Source of the DNA: Winogradskyella sp. KYW1333 | GTDB lineage: Bacteria; Bacteroidota; Bacteroidia; Flavobacteriales; Flavobacteriaceae | Direction of reading: 5' to 3' | Length of the DNA: 64,000 bases | NCBI RefSeq assembly: GCF_003335675.1 | Contig: NZ_QPHL01000008.1 | Span: forward strand, 1 to 64,000 | Part shown: positions 39,801-48,266 of the stretch, in pieces | How positions within the stretch are numbered: the stretch's first letter is position 1 | How the letters are laid out: each line of letters starts with the position of its first letter | Made by a program: the position numbers and the translations under genes | Notes under the pieces: model-generated | Databases searched by the model: none | What the model was told of the DNA's origin: nothing | Seen by the model: only the letters and a program-made list of their open reading frames with translations

Positions 39801-39869
39801 TTTTTGAGCAAAACCATAGATTGAAAATGCAAAAAAAACAATAAATAATTGTCTAATTGATAATAGCAT
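36846..39869 (-). CDS. Large periplasmic TPR-repeat protein
   Basis: 1007 residues: signal peptide (LLSIRQLFIVFFAFSIYGFAQ), then tetratricopeptide repeats almost end to end (for example ALTLFNNKQYKVAQSLFDDI, YYIGYMAYEGNDYDTANEYFDQV, AYYHLGESYINLDKKPEALNAFRNA, YFVSSKYQNAINAYDKA). It forms a long superhelical scaffold, presumably periplasmic or attached to the outer membrane. Pairing with the plugless barrel downstream suggests a joint envelope complex. The upstream 210 bp to ftsE hold the divergent promoters. Confidence 0.88.
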   Translation of the reverse strand: MLLSIRQLFIVFFAFSIYGFAQKSAIYTSDLQDYQKALTLFNNKQYKVAQSLFDDIIHNTDDVVLQSDCSYYIANCAVRLNQQNAYDLITEFVEEYPTSTKKNTAFLDVADYYFENSKFAYARKWYEKVDQLSIARSERNRYYFNYGYCLYSTGSRKQAIKYLNRVVDSKEYGSQAKYYIGYMAYEGNDYDTANEYFDQVNDSEKYKEKLSYYQADLNFKLGKFEQAIELATEQLPNSNSNEKSELSKIIGESYFSLEKYLEAIPYLKAYEGKRGRWNNTDYYQLGYAYYKQNDFESAISEFNKIIDGNNSVAQNAYYHLGESYINLDKKPEALNAFRNASQMDFDLKIQEDAWLNYAKISYEIGNPYQSVPQVLSGYIEKYPKTLYKEEIETLLIDSFITSKNYKEALELLKGKNSYENKLAYQKVAFFRGIELYNETRYNEALDMFNNSLKEPRDPQFFAKATFWRAESEYNLANFNDALIGFKQFAGMDEASSLPENENLNYNLAYTYFKLKDYNKASNYFNRFINSSSDDRLRRNDAYLRLADGYFVSSKYQNAINAYDKAIQINKIETDYASFQKAMSHGYLGKSKTKINELKSFINSYSKSALRDDAMYDLANTYIKSGNTEAAMRMYDQLNSEYRRSAFTSKALLRQGLVYYNANDNERALNKFKRVATDFPGSGEAVQAVSTARLIYIDLGRVDEYANWVRSLDYVEVTDVELDNTMYLAAEKPYLENNTDNAIRQFNKYLNQFPNGIHALKSHFYLAQLYYQKDTFENAEPHYTYVVDFSKSEYTEQATVKLCEIYLKNSNWSKAILVLERLENEADYPQNILYAQSNLMNAYYQIEEYGKAENYADMVLLKHRLDNKIKSDAKLIIARSAIKIGNEEKAREAYAQVQKIASGSVAAEALYYNAYFKHKDGSFEASNTIIQKLAKDFSSYKYYSAKGLVVMAKNYYALNDAFQATYILESVISNFTEFEDVTEEARVELNRIKTEEAKTNSSIDADGN

Positions 39870-40024
39870 TGATTTCGTTTTTTGATTAATAATTTATGAT
39901 GAATAAATATAATTTAATACAAAACCTATAACGGTAGAATTCTATTATAATTATAAACTAACTTATTAAATGTTAAACTGGCATATTAAAAAATTCAAAT
40001 TACCGTTATTGTATTTTATCTTAC

Positions 40025-40055
40025 TTGATAATTGATTTTATTAATAATACTTTTA
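40025..40055 (+). promoter_or_regulatory. Candidate promoter of ftsE
   Basis: TTG at 40025-40027, a 20-bp spacer, and TACTTTTA at 40048-40055 approximate the Bacteroidota TTG-n19-TAnnTTTG pattern, 24 bp before the ftsE start codon. Confidence 0.4.
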
Positions 40056-40079
40056 CACTAAACAAATTTCAAGCCATTT

Positions 40080-40763
40080 ATGTCCGAAACGGTCTTACAA
40101 CTTAAAGATGCCACAATTTACCAAGGTGAAAGCATGGTACTGTCTAATGTCAATTTTGAAATGCAAAAAGGTGATTTTGTGTATCTAATTGGTAAAACTG
40201 GAAGTGGCAAAAGTAGTTTTATGAAAACACTTTATGGCGATTTGGAACTTACTGAGGGTGTAGGTTCTGTTGTTGACTTTAATTTAAGGTCAATGAAGGA
40301 AAAAGATATTCCATTTTTAAGACGTAAGCTTGGTATAGTTTTTCAGGATTTTAAACTTTTACCTGATAGAACAATTAACGGAAATCTGGAATTTGTTTTA
40401 AAAGCCACGGGCTGGAAAGAAAAAGAAAAAATTAAGGAACGTATTGAAAGTGTTTTGGATAAAGTTGGTATGAAGACAAAAGGCTTCAAGTTTCCACACG
40501 AATTATCTGGTGGTGAACAACAAAGAATTGCCATTGCACGAGCCTTACTTAACGACCCAGAACTTATTTTAGCTGATGAACCAACTGGTAATTTAGATCC
40601 TCAGACCAGTATTGAAGTTATGGAAGTATTGCAAGACATAAACAAAAATGGCAATACTATATTAATGGCAACACATGATTATGCCCTCCTTTTAAAATAT
40701 CCAAGCAAAACACTTAAATGTGATGAGAATAAGGTGTTTGAAGTTGTACAAAGGAAAAATTAA
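40080..40763 (+). CDS. ftsE: Cell-division ATP-binding protein FtsE
   Basis: 227 residues, an ABC ATPase. Walker [10 protein letters not shown], signature [14 protein letters not shown], Walker [13 protein letters not shown] and the switch His (ATHD) are all present; the N-terminus [24 protein letters not shown] is FtsE-like. With FtsX it activates peptidoglycan hydrolases during division. No ftsX is adjacent. Polysaccharide genes start 9 bp downstream on the same strand, so they may share its transcript. Confidence 0.9.
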   Translation: MSETVLQLKDATIYQGESMVLSNVNFEMQKGDFVYLIGKTGSGKSSFMKTLYGDLELTEGVGSVVDFNLRSMKEKDIPFLRRKLGIVFQDFKLLPDRTINGNLEFVLKATGWKEKEKIKERIESVLDKVGMKTKGFKFPHELSGGEQQRIAIARALLNDPELILADEPTGNLDPQTSIEVMEVLQDINKNGNTILMATHDYALLLKYPSKTLKCDENKVFEVVQRKN

Positions 40764-40772
40764 AATCAAAAG

Positions 40773-42062
40773 ATGAATGTAATCTGTATAGGTTATTTTG
40801 ATAAACATTCAAGATTTTTTCTTGATATTAGAGAGTGGATCAAAACAAATACAGATCACTCCGTTAAGTTTAAAACATTAAGTATTCACTTTGGCGGTTA
40901 TCTCTATAATATTTTAAGATTTAAATATAGCACTTGGATTAATTTCAAGGCATGGTTTAAAATATTTACAAATAGAAGGAAGTACGAGAAACAACTGCAA
41001 TCTAAAGCATATAAGGGAATAGATATTGAAAAACATATTGAATTCCACCTAAAACTAAATAAGCAGGCACCGGTTGATGCCTTATGTTTACAAGCTATGG
41101 CTTATATTGATATTTTTGAGGCTATGTTTAATAAAATTATACCAAATTATCTTTTAACTCTAGGTGATTCTCGCTTATGTATTGAAATAGCAGTTGAAGT
41201 AGCTAAACAAAAAAAAATAAAAGTTTTCTTTATAGAACAAGGACCATTTAAAACAACCTTTTTTGATGACCAAGGAGTAAATGCAAATTTGAGTATTAGA
41301 AAAAATACTGAATTAATGCGCACAATCACTGAACATAATAATCCGAATCAACAAAAAGCAATAAAGTACAACAGATCACCAATTTATCGTGGTCTTGATA
41401 TTCTATTGATGACGTTATTTGAAAACACCGTGATTTATCCTCCAGATTTAAAATTTACAGACATAAATTCATATAGAAAGAAAAACTCAAGCAAAAAATC
41501 AAAAATCGATATTAAGAATATGAATTATATTCTTTTCCCTATGCAAATTCCTCTCGATGTTAATATGATTTATCACAGTCCTAATTATAATTCACATCTA
41601 GAAATTGTAAAGGACCTATTTGAGCATCTACCTGATAAATTCAAATTAATTCTTAGAGAACATCCGCTTTACATTGGTAAATATGATAATGAATTATATG
41701 AATATATAAATACTCATAATATTTGTATTGATAATACTTCAACTTTAAACAAAGCACTAGACAGTGCAAGTGTTGTGATAGTTAATAATTCTACGGTTGG
41801 TATTGAAGCAATTTCAAGATACAAACCTGTCATCGTTCTGGGAAATGCATTCTACGATAATAAGAAAGTGTGTTTTAAACTTAACAACAAGTGTGAACTT
41901 AGTGAATTAATAAAATTGGCCATTTTAAATGAACCTAATATAATTGAAATTGATAGATTTATTAATTTACTTTATAATACAGTTATGTTAAAGGGAGGGG
42001 TCACAGATAAAAATTTGATATCCTCAAAAACCATTGCCAATCATTTAATTTCAAATTTTTAG
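40773..42062 (+). CDS. Capsule polysaccharide biosynthesis protein, KpsS-like
   Basis: 429 residues. The C-terminal half has the Capsule_synth pattern: FKLILREHPLYIGKYDNELYEYI and SVVIVNNSTVGIEAISRYKPVIVLGNAFYD. The middle has YLLTLGDSRLCIEIAVEVAKQKKIKVFFIEQGPF. Relatives (KpsS/KpsC, LipB) are KDO transferases or other retaining glycosyltransferases with a GT-B-like fold. It follows ftsE closely and is 1 bp from the GT2 gene. First gene of the surface polysaccharide cluster. Confidence 0.8.
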   Translation: MNVICIGYFDKHSRFFLDIREWIKTNTDHSVKFKTLSIHFGGYLYNILRFKYSTWINFKAWFKIFTNRRKYEKQLQSKAYKGIDIEKHIEFHLKLNKQAPVDALCLQAMAYIDIFEAMFNKIIPNYLLTLGDSRLCIEIAVEVAKQKKIKVFFIEQGPFKTTFFDDQGVNANLSIRKNTELMRTITEHNNPNQQKAIKYNRSPIYRGLDILLMTLFENTVIYPPDLKFTDINSYRKKNSSKKSKIDIKNMNYILFPMQIPLDVNMIYHSPNYNSHLEIVKDLFEHLPDKFKLILREHPLYIGKYDNELYEYINTHNICIDNTSTLNKALDSASVVIVNNSTVGIEAISRYKPVIVLGNAFYDNKKVCFKLNNKCELSELIKLAILNEPNIIEIDRFINLLYNTVMLKGGVTDKNLISSKTIANHLISNF

Positions 42063-42063
42063 A

Positions 42064-43005
42064 ATGCCTTTTTTTTCAGTAATCATACCACTTTATAATA
42101 AGGAAGACTACATTAACGAATGTTTGGAAAGTGCTTTGAATCAAAGATTCAATGATTATGAAATTGTGATTGTTAATGATGGGTCAACTGATAAGAGTGT
42201 ACAAATCGTTGAAGGATTTAATTCTGACAAAATCACATTATTTCATCAGGATAATCAAGGTGCGAGCAAAGCCAGAAATAAAGCCGCCTCTCTTTCAAAA
42301 GGACAATACCTTGCATTTTTAGATGCGGACGACATATGGAAACCAAACCACCTCGAATGCTTGGATGAAAGTATTAGAACATTTCCCAAAAGTGGAATTT
42401 ACGCCAATAATTATTTTATAAAGCACAGCAATGCATTTACAGCACCAGCTAAGCTTAATATTCAAATTAATACGAACAAACCCATTATTCTTGAAGATTT
42501 TTTTGAAGCAAGTCTTAAAGAAACTGTTGTTTGGACATCGGCAACAGTAATAGAAAAAAATAAATTTATGTCCTATGGTATGTTTAATACTGCTTATCCA
42601 ACCGGTGAAGATTTAGATCTATGGATAAGAATAGCATTTAAAGAACCTATAGTTTTTCATCCAAAACAGACAATGATTTATAACAAATCAATTAAAAATA
42701 GTTTAGGTAAAATTGAAGATAATGACGCTAGATTTATTTTGTTCGAATCCTTTAAAGAATATGAACAAAAAAACAGTAGCCTTAAAGCCTATTTAGATTT
42801 GAAAAGGTATGGTCTCGCATTGAGAACAAAAATAAATGGTGAAAATAAAATCTATAAGGATACTCTAAAAACTATTGGTTTTGAAAATCTCAATATGAAA
42901 CAGAAACTATTATTAGGCACACCTTCTAGTCTACTTAAACTACTTAATAAGATAAGACCTGTTATTATTAAAAACAGTTTGTATTTAAGAATTTTTAAAG
43001 GCTAG
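42064..43005 (+). CDS. Glycosyltransferase family 2
   Basis: 313 residues, GT-A fold. FSVIIPLYNKEDYINECLESALNQ opens the domain; VNDGSTDKS, then FLDADDIW with the DxD metal site near residue 88, and PTGEDLDLWIRIAF follow. It would transfer one sugar of a surface glycan from a nucleotide sugar. Its 3' end overlaps the convergent ketoisomerase gene by 21 bp. Confidence 0.93.
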   Translation: MPFFSVIIPLYNKEDYINECLESALNQRFNDYEIVIVNDGSTDKSVQIVEGFNSDKITLFHQDNQGASKARNKAASLSKGQYLAFLDADDIWKPNHLECLDESIRTFPKSGIYANNYFIKHSNAFTAPAKLNIQINTNKPIILEDFFEASLKETVVWTSATVIEKNKFMSYGMFNTAYPTGEDLDLWIRIAFKEPIVFHPKQTMIYNKSIKNSLGKIEDNDARFILFESFKEYEQKNSSLKAYLDLKRYGLALRTKINGENKIYKDTLKTIGFENLNMKQKLLLGTPSSLLKLLNKIRPVIIKNSLYLRIFKG

Positions 43006-43395
43006 GAAATCACTATATTTTCTTATGTAATCTTCTTCATTGTACTCTGCAGAAGCCAATACCAAGCAAACACAACCAGAAGAAAAATTATCTATTTCTC
43101 GCCATATTCCAGGAACAATAAATAAGCCTTTATGAGGTTTATTTAGGTTTATAATTCTTGTATTGTCACCATCCTTTATATGCACATCAAAACTACCAGA
43201 GAGCGGAATAATAAGTTGATTTAATTCTTTGTGTGCATGACCGCCACGAAAAGCATCGGAAGGCACATCATACAAATAGTAAACCCGTTTAATATCGAAA
43301 GGAATGGTATTACCTTCAATAACAGCTAAAAGCCCTCTTTCATCATGAACTCTAGGAATTTCAATTATTTCTACGTCTTCTATTTTCGAATTCAT
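42985..43395 (-). CDS. FdtA/WxcM-like cupin: dTDP-keto-sugar 3,4-ketoisomerase type
   Basis: 136 residues. IPRVHDERGLLAVIEG, then RVYYLYDVPSDAFRGGHAHKELNQ and the cupin pattern IPLSGSFDVHI identify the FdtA family, which turns dTDP-4-keto-6-deoxyglucose into the 3-keto sugar before amination to Fuc3N or Qui3N. The partner aminotransferase is probably the DegT-type gene at 48267. Encoded 2 bp behind the GT4 gene on the same strand. Confidence 0.85.
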   Translation of the reverse strand: MNSKIEDVEIIEIPRVHDERGLLAVIEGNTIPFDIKRVYYLYDVPSDAFRGGHAHKELNQLIIPLSGSFDVHIKDGDNTRIINLNKPHKGLFIVPGIWREIDNFSSGCVCLVLASAEYNEEDYIRKYSDFLAFKNS

Positions 43396-43397
43396 AT

Positions 43398-44492
43398 TTA
43401 AGATTCAATTAAATTCTGCCACTTCAATGCTATCGCTTCCATTGAAAATGACTCAACACTGCTCCTTGCTTTATCACAACAGCTAAGATATAACTTTTCA
43501 TCCTCTACAAGTAAATCCAATCCTTCTGCTAATGCTTTTGAATTGTGATTTTCGACCAGAATACCATTATATCTATCTAATAATACACCATCTTCATAAT
43601 TATCATATTTTACACTTACCACAGGTTTTCCACAGGCCAATGACTCCAAAACTGTCATAGGAAATCCCTCATAGCGACTACTTAACACAGTAAATTTTGA
43701 GTTATAAATATGATTAAAAGGATTACTTGAAAATGGAAGTAAAATTACTGATTCTGTAATTCCTAATTTCTCCATTTTAGATAATATTTTATCCTTATCC
43801 TTACCGTTGCCCATTAGCACTAACTTAATTCCACGCGAGCTTAAATTTGATTTATGATAAGCATCTAATAAGAGTGATAAGTTTTTTTGCTCATCCTCAA
43901 ATCTTCCGTACCAAAACACAAAGGGAGTACTCAGGTTTACAGGTTCATCCTTATATCTATCAATATAGTTAAAATCAACCGGATTGTAAATAGTTGTAAT
44001 ATTCTTAAATCTATATTTTTTGAATATTAATTTTTCAATTTTATCCGAAACTGATACAATGGCGTTAGATTTTTTATAAACAATTTTAGTTAACCATTTA
44101 AATGGAGGAAAATACAGATTTATTGCGTGATTGTGAACTATGTAAATTGTATTTTTTGGGTAAATAAAAGCAGAGATAATATATTCAGAAAATGGTTTTA
44201 TCCTAACTCTATGATCTATAACAAAGTCTATTTCATTTGCTTTCAAGAATTTCCTTAACAGCAATAGACGATTAAGTCTACCAAAAATGGTATTATTTTT
44301 CTCTTTAATTTCGCCAAGATTGAATAAAGTTCCTTTGTAAGGATAGGAAATACTATTTAAAACAGTTACGATAAATACTTTGTAACCCAAACTTTCTAAC
44401 ATAAAAGTTTGTAAGGAAGCTACTCTATCTGCACCACCTTCACTTAGTGAACGAGTGATAATACATATTCTTTTTTTATGATTACTTTGCAT
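43398..44492 (-). CDS. Glycosyltransferase family 4 (GT-B)
   Basis: 364 residues. N-terminal glycine/serine-rich segment ICIITRSLSEGGADRVASLQ and the C-terminal nucleotide-sugar site SSRYEGFPMTVLESLACGKPVVSVKY (E-x7-E) are typical of retaining GT4 enzymes such as N-acetylgalactosamine transferases. It shares a 25-bp divergent gap with the glycosyltransferase at 44518. Confidence 0.92.
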   Translation of the reverse strand: MQSNHKKRICIITRSLSEGGADRVASLQTFMLESLGYKVFIVTVLNSISYPYKGTLFNLGEIKEKNNTIFGRLNRLLLLRKFLKANEIDFVIDHRVRIKPFSEYIISAFIYPKNTIYIVHNHAINLYFPPFKWLTKIVYKKSNAIVSVSDKIEKLIFKKYRFKNITTIYNPVDFNYIDRYKDEPVNLSTPFVFWYGRFEDEQKNLSLLLDAYHKSNLSSRGIKLVLMGNGKDKDKILSKMEKLGITESVILLPFSSNPFNHIYNSKFTVLSSRYEGFPMTVLESLACGKPVVSVKYDNYEDGVLLDRYNGILVENHNSKALAEGLDLLVEDEKLYLSCCDKARSSVESFSMEAIALKWQNLIES

Positions 44493-44517
44493 ATTAATTT
44501 GATGGTAAAGATATTAA

Positions 44518-45672
44518 ATGAAAGTTTTACTTTTTGGAGAATACAATAGAGCCCAATGGAATATTAAAAAAGGTCTTGAAAAACTTGGCCATGAGGCCAT
44601 AGTAGTGAGTATGAGAGACGGATTCAAAAAAGTTGATGTGGATATTGAAATTAAAGATCCTTACACATCTTATCCACTTAAAAAGCTCAGAAATTTATTA
44701 ATTAAAGTACTTGGGTTTGATATTTCTGCCCACAGCATAAAAAAACAAATTAAGAATAAGAAAAAACAACTTTCAGGTTTTGACATTGTGCAACTCATCA
44801 ATGAAGCACCATTTGATTTTAAGAGACATCACCAAAAAGAAATATTCGATTGGTTAAAAGATTGGAATGAGGAAGTATTTCTATTATCGTGCGGATTAGA
44901 CTATCCCAGTGTAAAGTATGCTTATGACAAACAATTTAGGTATTCAATTCTTACCCCTTACTTCGAAAATAAAGGAAATAAAAAGGACTTTTCACCTGCA
45001 TTAAGTTACATAACTGAAGAACATATAAACTTGCATAAACATATTTTTAAACATATTAAGGGAGTTATCTCAAATGATTTAGACTATCACCTTCCTTTAA
45101 TTGGATACAAAAAGTATTTAGGCATGATTCCTCACACGATTAATACCTCTAAACTTAAGTATTCCAAACCTAAAATTAATGGCAAAATCGTCATTTTTCA
45201 TGGCATAAATACTTACAATTATTACAAAAAAGGTAATGATATTTTTGATAAAGCTTTGAATCTCATAAGAGCCAAATTTAGGGATCAAGTTGAAATAATT
45301 GTGACTAGAAATCTTCCTTATAAAAATTATATTGAAAGCTTTGATAGAGCACATATCCTATTAGATCAAGTATATGCTTATGATCAAGGCTTCAACGCTC
45401 TTGAAGCCATGGCAAAAGGAAAAGTGGTTTTTACAGGTGCAGAAAAAGAATGGGAAGACTATTTTGATGTAGAAAAAGATACGATAGCAATTAATGCCTT
45501 ACCAGATGAACAAAGTATTGCCTCTAAATTAGAGTGGTTAATTAACAATCCTGACGAAATTGAAAAGATTTCGGAGAATGCAAGAATATTTGTAGATCAA
45601 CATCACAATTATATTGATTGTGCCAAGCAATATCTTAAAATTTGGTCTAATGCTATAAAGCATCAATCTTAG
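44518..45672 (+). CDS. Glycosyltransferase (GT-B like)
   Basis: 384 residues. MKVLLFGEYNRAQWNIKKGLEKLGHEAIVVS opens a GT-B N-domain, and DRAHILLDQVYAYDQGFNALEAMAKGKVVFTGAEKEW gives the C-domain donor site. It has weaker family signatures than its neighbours, but the fold and context support a glycosyltransferase. Its end overlaps the convergent flippase gene by 20 bp. Confidence 0.82.
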   Translation: MKVLLFGEYNRAQWNIKKGLEKLGHEAIVVSMRDGFKKVDVDIEIKDPYTSYPLKKLRNLLIKVLGFDISAHSIKKQIKNKKKQLSGFDIVQLINEAPFDFKRHHQKEIFDWLKDWNEEVFLLSCGLDYPSVKYAYDKQFRYSILTPYFENKGNKKDFSPALSYITEEHINLHKHIFKHIKGVISNDLDYHLPLIGYKKYLGMIPHTINTSKLKYSKPKINGKIVIFHGINTYNYYKKGNDIFDKALNLIRAKFRDQVEIIVTRNLPYKNYIESFDRAHILLDQVYAYDQGFNALEAMAKGKVVFTGAEKEWEDYFDVEKDTIAINALPDEQSIASKLEWLINNPDEIEKISENARIFVDQHHNYIDCAKQYLKIWSNAIKHQS

Positions 45673-46945
45673 ACTGTCTCTTGTAGTATATCTGAACAAA
45701 AATAATCACAACGATTAGATATATTATATACCTCACAAAATGAGCAATTACAACTCCTTCCGTACCATAAATGTCAATAAATATCTTGGTAAGCACATAA
45801 AATAAAACCAAAGAAATTAACTCTGTAATCACAAAGCTTTTCACCAATTTCTTAGCCAAAAATTGATAAGCTAAAACCAAAGCACACAATCGTATAAAAT
45901 CACCCAAAAGTTGCCATTTAAACAAGGGTTCCATTCCTAAGAAATTTGGATAAATCAATTCAATAATATAATTGCGTAACAGATATACCAATACCATACC
46001 AACAAAGAAAATTGGCAATATGGTCTTATAAATATTAATCACCTCTTTATTAAAATCTACACGATTATATATACTTGCGAATCTTGGTAAAACATATAGT
46101 GTAAATAAACCTGTCGCAAAAACCATATAGTTCTTTGAGATAAAGTTTATAGCTGTCCAGTAACCTGCTTCATTAATATTTATATCTTCAGTTACAATGG
46201 TCCTAATTTCTAACTCAATAAAGTTTATGAGAAAAGCCGAGACAAAAGACATTAAAGTAAATGCTAAAAGACTATTTCTGTAACCTAAATTGAGCTTGAA
46301 ATTCTTAAATTTCACGTAACGATTTAGAGTTTTACCAAATATTAATATCAACGTTACTAATTGTATGATTGGAGCAATAGCAATAGCAATTATAACACCA
46401 TCTAGATTATTGGTATAAAGCCCAATTACTAACACTAATGAAGCTAATAAATAACTTATCAGCTCAATTTTTGCATACTTTTTATAATCAGACAATCCAC
46501 TGACAACACCGCTTATAATTCTACTAAAAGCAATAAAGGGAACTATAATCGCCAAAAGTTTAAACACATATGAATATTCAATTGAATCAAATACATATCG
46601 TGTAAAATATTCTGCTCCATTAAATAAAACCAAAAAAGAAATTACTGACCCAATGATTAGAAATACTGTAGCGTTTGAAAAGACTTTGGTAAGTTCAGAT
46701 CGATTATCTTTAAATTCTGAAACATACTTTACAATACCACTAAAGGTGCCAAGTGTTGAAGTACTCGACAGCATTGCAAGTATATTTCTAATTTGTCCAA
46801 TATTGGCAATACCTGCTTCACCAACTGTAACAGCCAACAACCTTTGTATAAAAACCGAGACAATAAGCCTTATAAAAATTACAACGGCGTTTAAAGAGGT
46901 TATCTTTAAAACAATATTATTTTTGATAAAGCCTGGGAGTTTCAA
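45653..46945 (-). CDS. O-antigen flippase Wzx-like, copy 1
   Basis: 430 residues with about twelve membrane spans of the MOP/PST type (polysaccharide flippase). The segment LLGDFIRLCALVLAYQFLAKKLVKSFVITELISLVLFYVL is closely paralleled in the adjacent gene. The early part VFIQRLLAVTVGEAGIANIGQIRN is typical of Wzx. It would move the lipid-linked repeat unit across the inner membrane. Ten bp separate it from the second copy upstream. Confidence 0.88.
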   Translation of the reverse strand: MKLPGFIKNNIVLKITSLNAVVIFIRLIVSVFIQRLLAVTVGEAGIANIGQIRNILAMLSSTSTLGTFSGIVKYVSEFKDNRSELTKVFSNATVFLIIGSVISFLVLFNGAEYFTRYVFDSIEYSYVFKLLAIIVPFIAFSRIISGVVSGLSDYKKYAKIELISYLLASLVLVIGLYTNNLDGVIIAIAIAPIIQLVTLILIFGKTLNRYVKFKNFKLNLGYRNSLLAFTLMSFVSAFLINFIELEIRTIVTEDININEAGYWTAINFISKNYMVFATGLFTLYVLPRFASIYNRVDFNKEVINIYKTILPIFFVGMVLVYLLRNYIIELIYPNFLGMEPLFKWQLLGDFIRLCALVLAYQFLAKKLVKSFVITELISLVLFYVLTKIFIDIYGTEGVVIAHFVRYIIYLIVVIIFVQIYYKRQSKIDAL

Positions 46946-46955
46946 TATTTCTAAT

Positions 46956-48266
46956 TTAGCTTTCTTTTACGTCTTCATCCGAAAGTACACCGAACAAAGA
47001 ACTACCAAAAATTAGTAATATTATTCCGAAATGCATAATATAACTTAAACAATGACCCATTACGGCACCTTTTAAACCATAGAGATCAATAAAATAGATA
47101 CTGGTAAAATAAATGATTACAAACAAAAATATTTCAAGGACAATGAAATGTGCAAACATTTTTTTCGCTAAGAATTGATAAGCTATAACCATGGATAAAA
47201 CCCTCATAAAATCACCCAAAATTTGGTAACCGAATAATTCTTCTACGGGTTGAAAATCTTGCGTAAATAAAAGACTTACTAATAAGGACCTACTCAAATA
47301 TATAACCAATAGAATTAGGGCAAAAATTGGCATTATGGTTTTATAAAAACTAAACACCTCTTTTCTAAATTCTTTCTTTGTATTTATTTCAGCAAATCTT
47401 GGTAATATATACAGTACCATCAATGAATTAATAAACATCAAATAATAATCAGAAACACGATTCATTGCCTGCCAATAGCCTGCTTCTTTTAATCCAATTT
47501 CTGTAATTAAATAATTTCTAATAATAATTAAGACAATAGGAATGGCTATTGAAGAAACCAATGCCATAATCATATATGGGCTTAGATTGTTTAATACTGA
47601 AAAACTAAAATCGGATATTTTTAGATAGTTCATTAAGTTCTTCCTGTATAGTATACCTACAATAGAAATTAAAAGGTTTAACGCTGGTGCAATAACCACA
47701 GCCACCAAAGCCCCATCAATATTATCTTGCCATATCAATAAAATAGTTACTAAAAGACCAAGAACTTGCCCAATAATATTGATTATGAATAGAATTTTAT
47801 ACTTCGAAAAACCATTCATTATGGCAAACACAAACATGTTTAATGCATAAAATGGCAATACAATTGCAAGTATCTCTATGACGTAGGTGTACTTGTAATT
47901 ACCTTGAAATATTAAGCTATTAATATATTCGGCATTATAATAACATAAAAATGCCAAAAGCATTGAAGCGAAAAAGCCTAAGTAAAATACCGTAGATAAT
48001 GTTTTACCAAGCTCAATAGAATTATTCTTAAACTTATCTATAAACTTTACTACCCCTTTGTAGAGACCTGCAATTGCAACAGATTGAACTGCGCTAAGAA
48101 AATTCCTCAAGTTACCGATAAGAGCCATTCCCTCAGCTCCAATAAAAACTGCGATAAATTTTGAGACTAAAATTCCGGCAATAATCTTAACACTAATATT
48201 AGCCGTGTTAAGGCTAGCTGCCTTATTTAAGACTTCTGTATTTATATAATCGAAAAATTTCTTCAA
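46956..48266 (-). CDS. O-antigen flippase Wzx-like, copy 2
   Basis: 436 residues with about twelve membrane spans and the same architecture as its neighbour: KFIAVFIGAEGMALIGNLRN near the start and ILGDFMRVLSMVIAYQFLAKKMFAHFIVLEIFLFVII near the end. The two proteins are clear paralogues but well diverged, so the duplication is old or the copies came from different sources. The stop codon of the aminotransferase gene lies right before its start codon. Confidence 0.88.
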   Translation of the reverse strand: MKKFFDYINTEVLNKAASLNTANISVKIIAGILVSKFIAVFIGAEGMALIGNLRNFLSAVQSVAIAGLYKGVVKFIDKFKNNSIELGKTLSTVFYLGFFASMLLAFLCYYNAEYINSLIFQGNYKYTYVIEILAIVLPFYALNMFVFAIMNGFSKYKILFIINIIGQVLGLLVTILLIWQDNIDGALVAVVIAPALNLLISIVGILYRKNLMNYLKISDFSFSVLNNLSPYMIMALVSSIAIPIVLIIIRNYLITEIGLKEAGYWQAMNRVSDYYLMFINSLMVLYILPRFAEINTKKEFRKEVFSFYKTIMPIFALILLVIYLSRSLLVSLLFTQDFQPVEELFGYQILGDFMRVLSMVIAYQFLAKKMFAHFIVLEIFLFVIIYFTSIYFIDLYGLKGAVMGHCLSYIMHFGIILLIFGSSLFGVLSDEDVKES

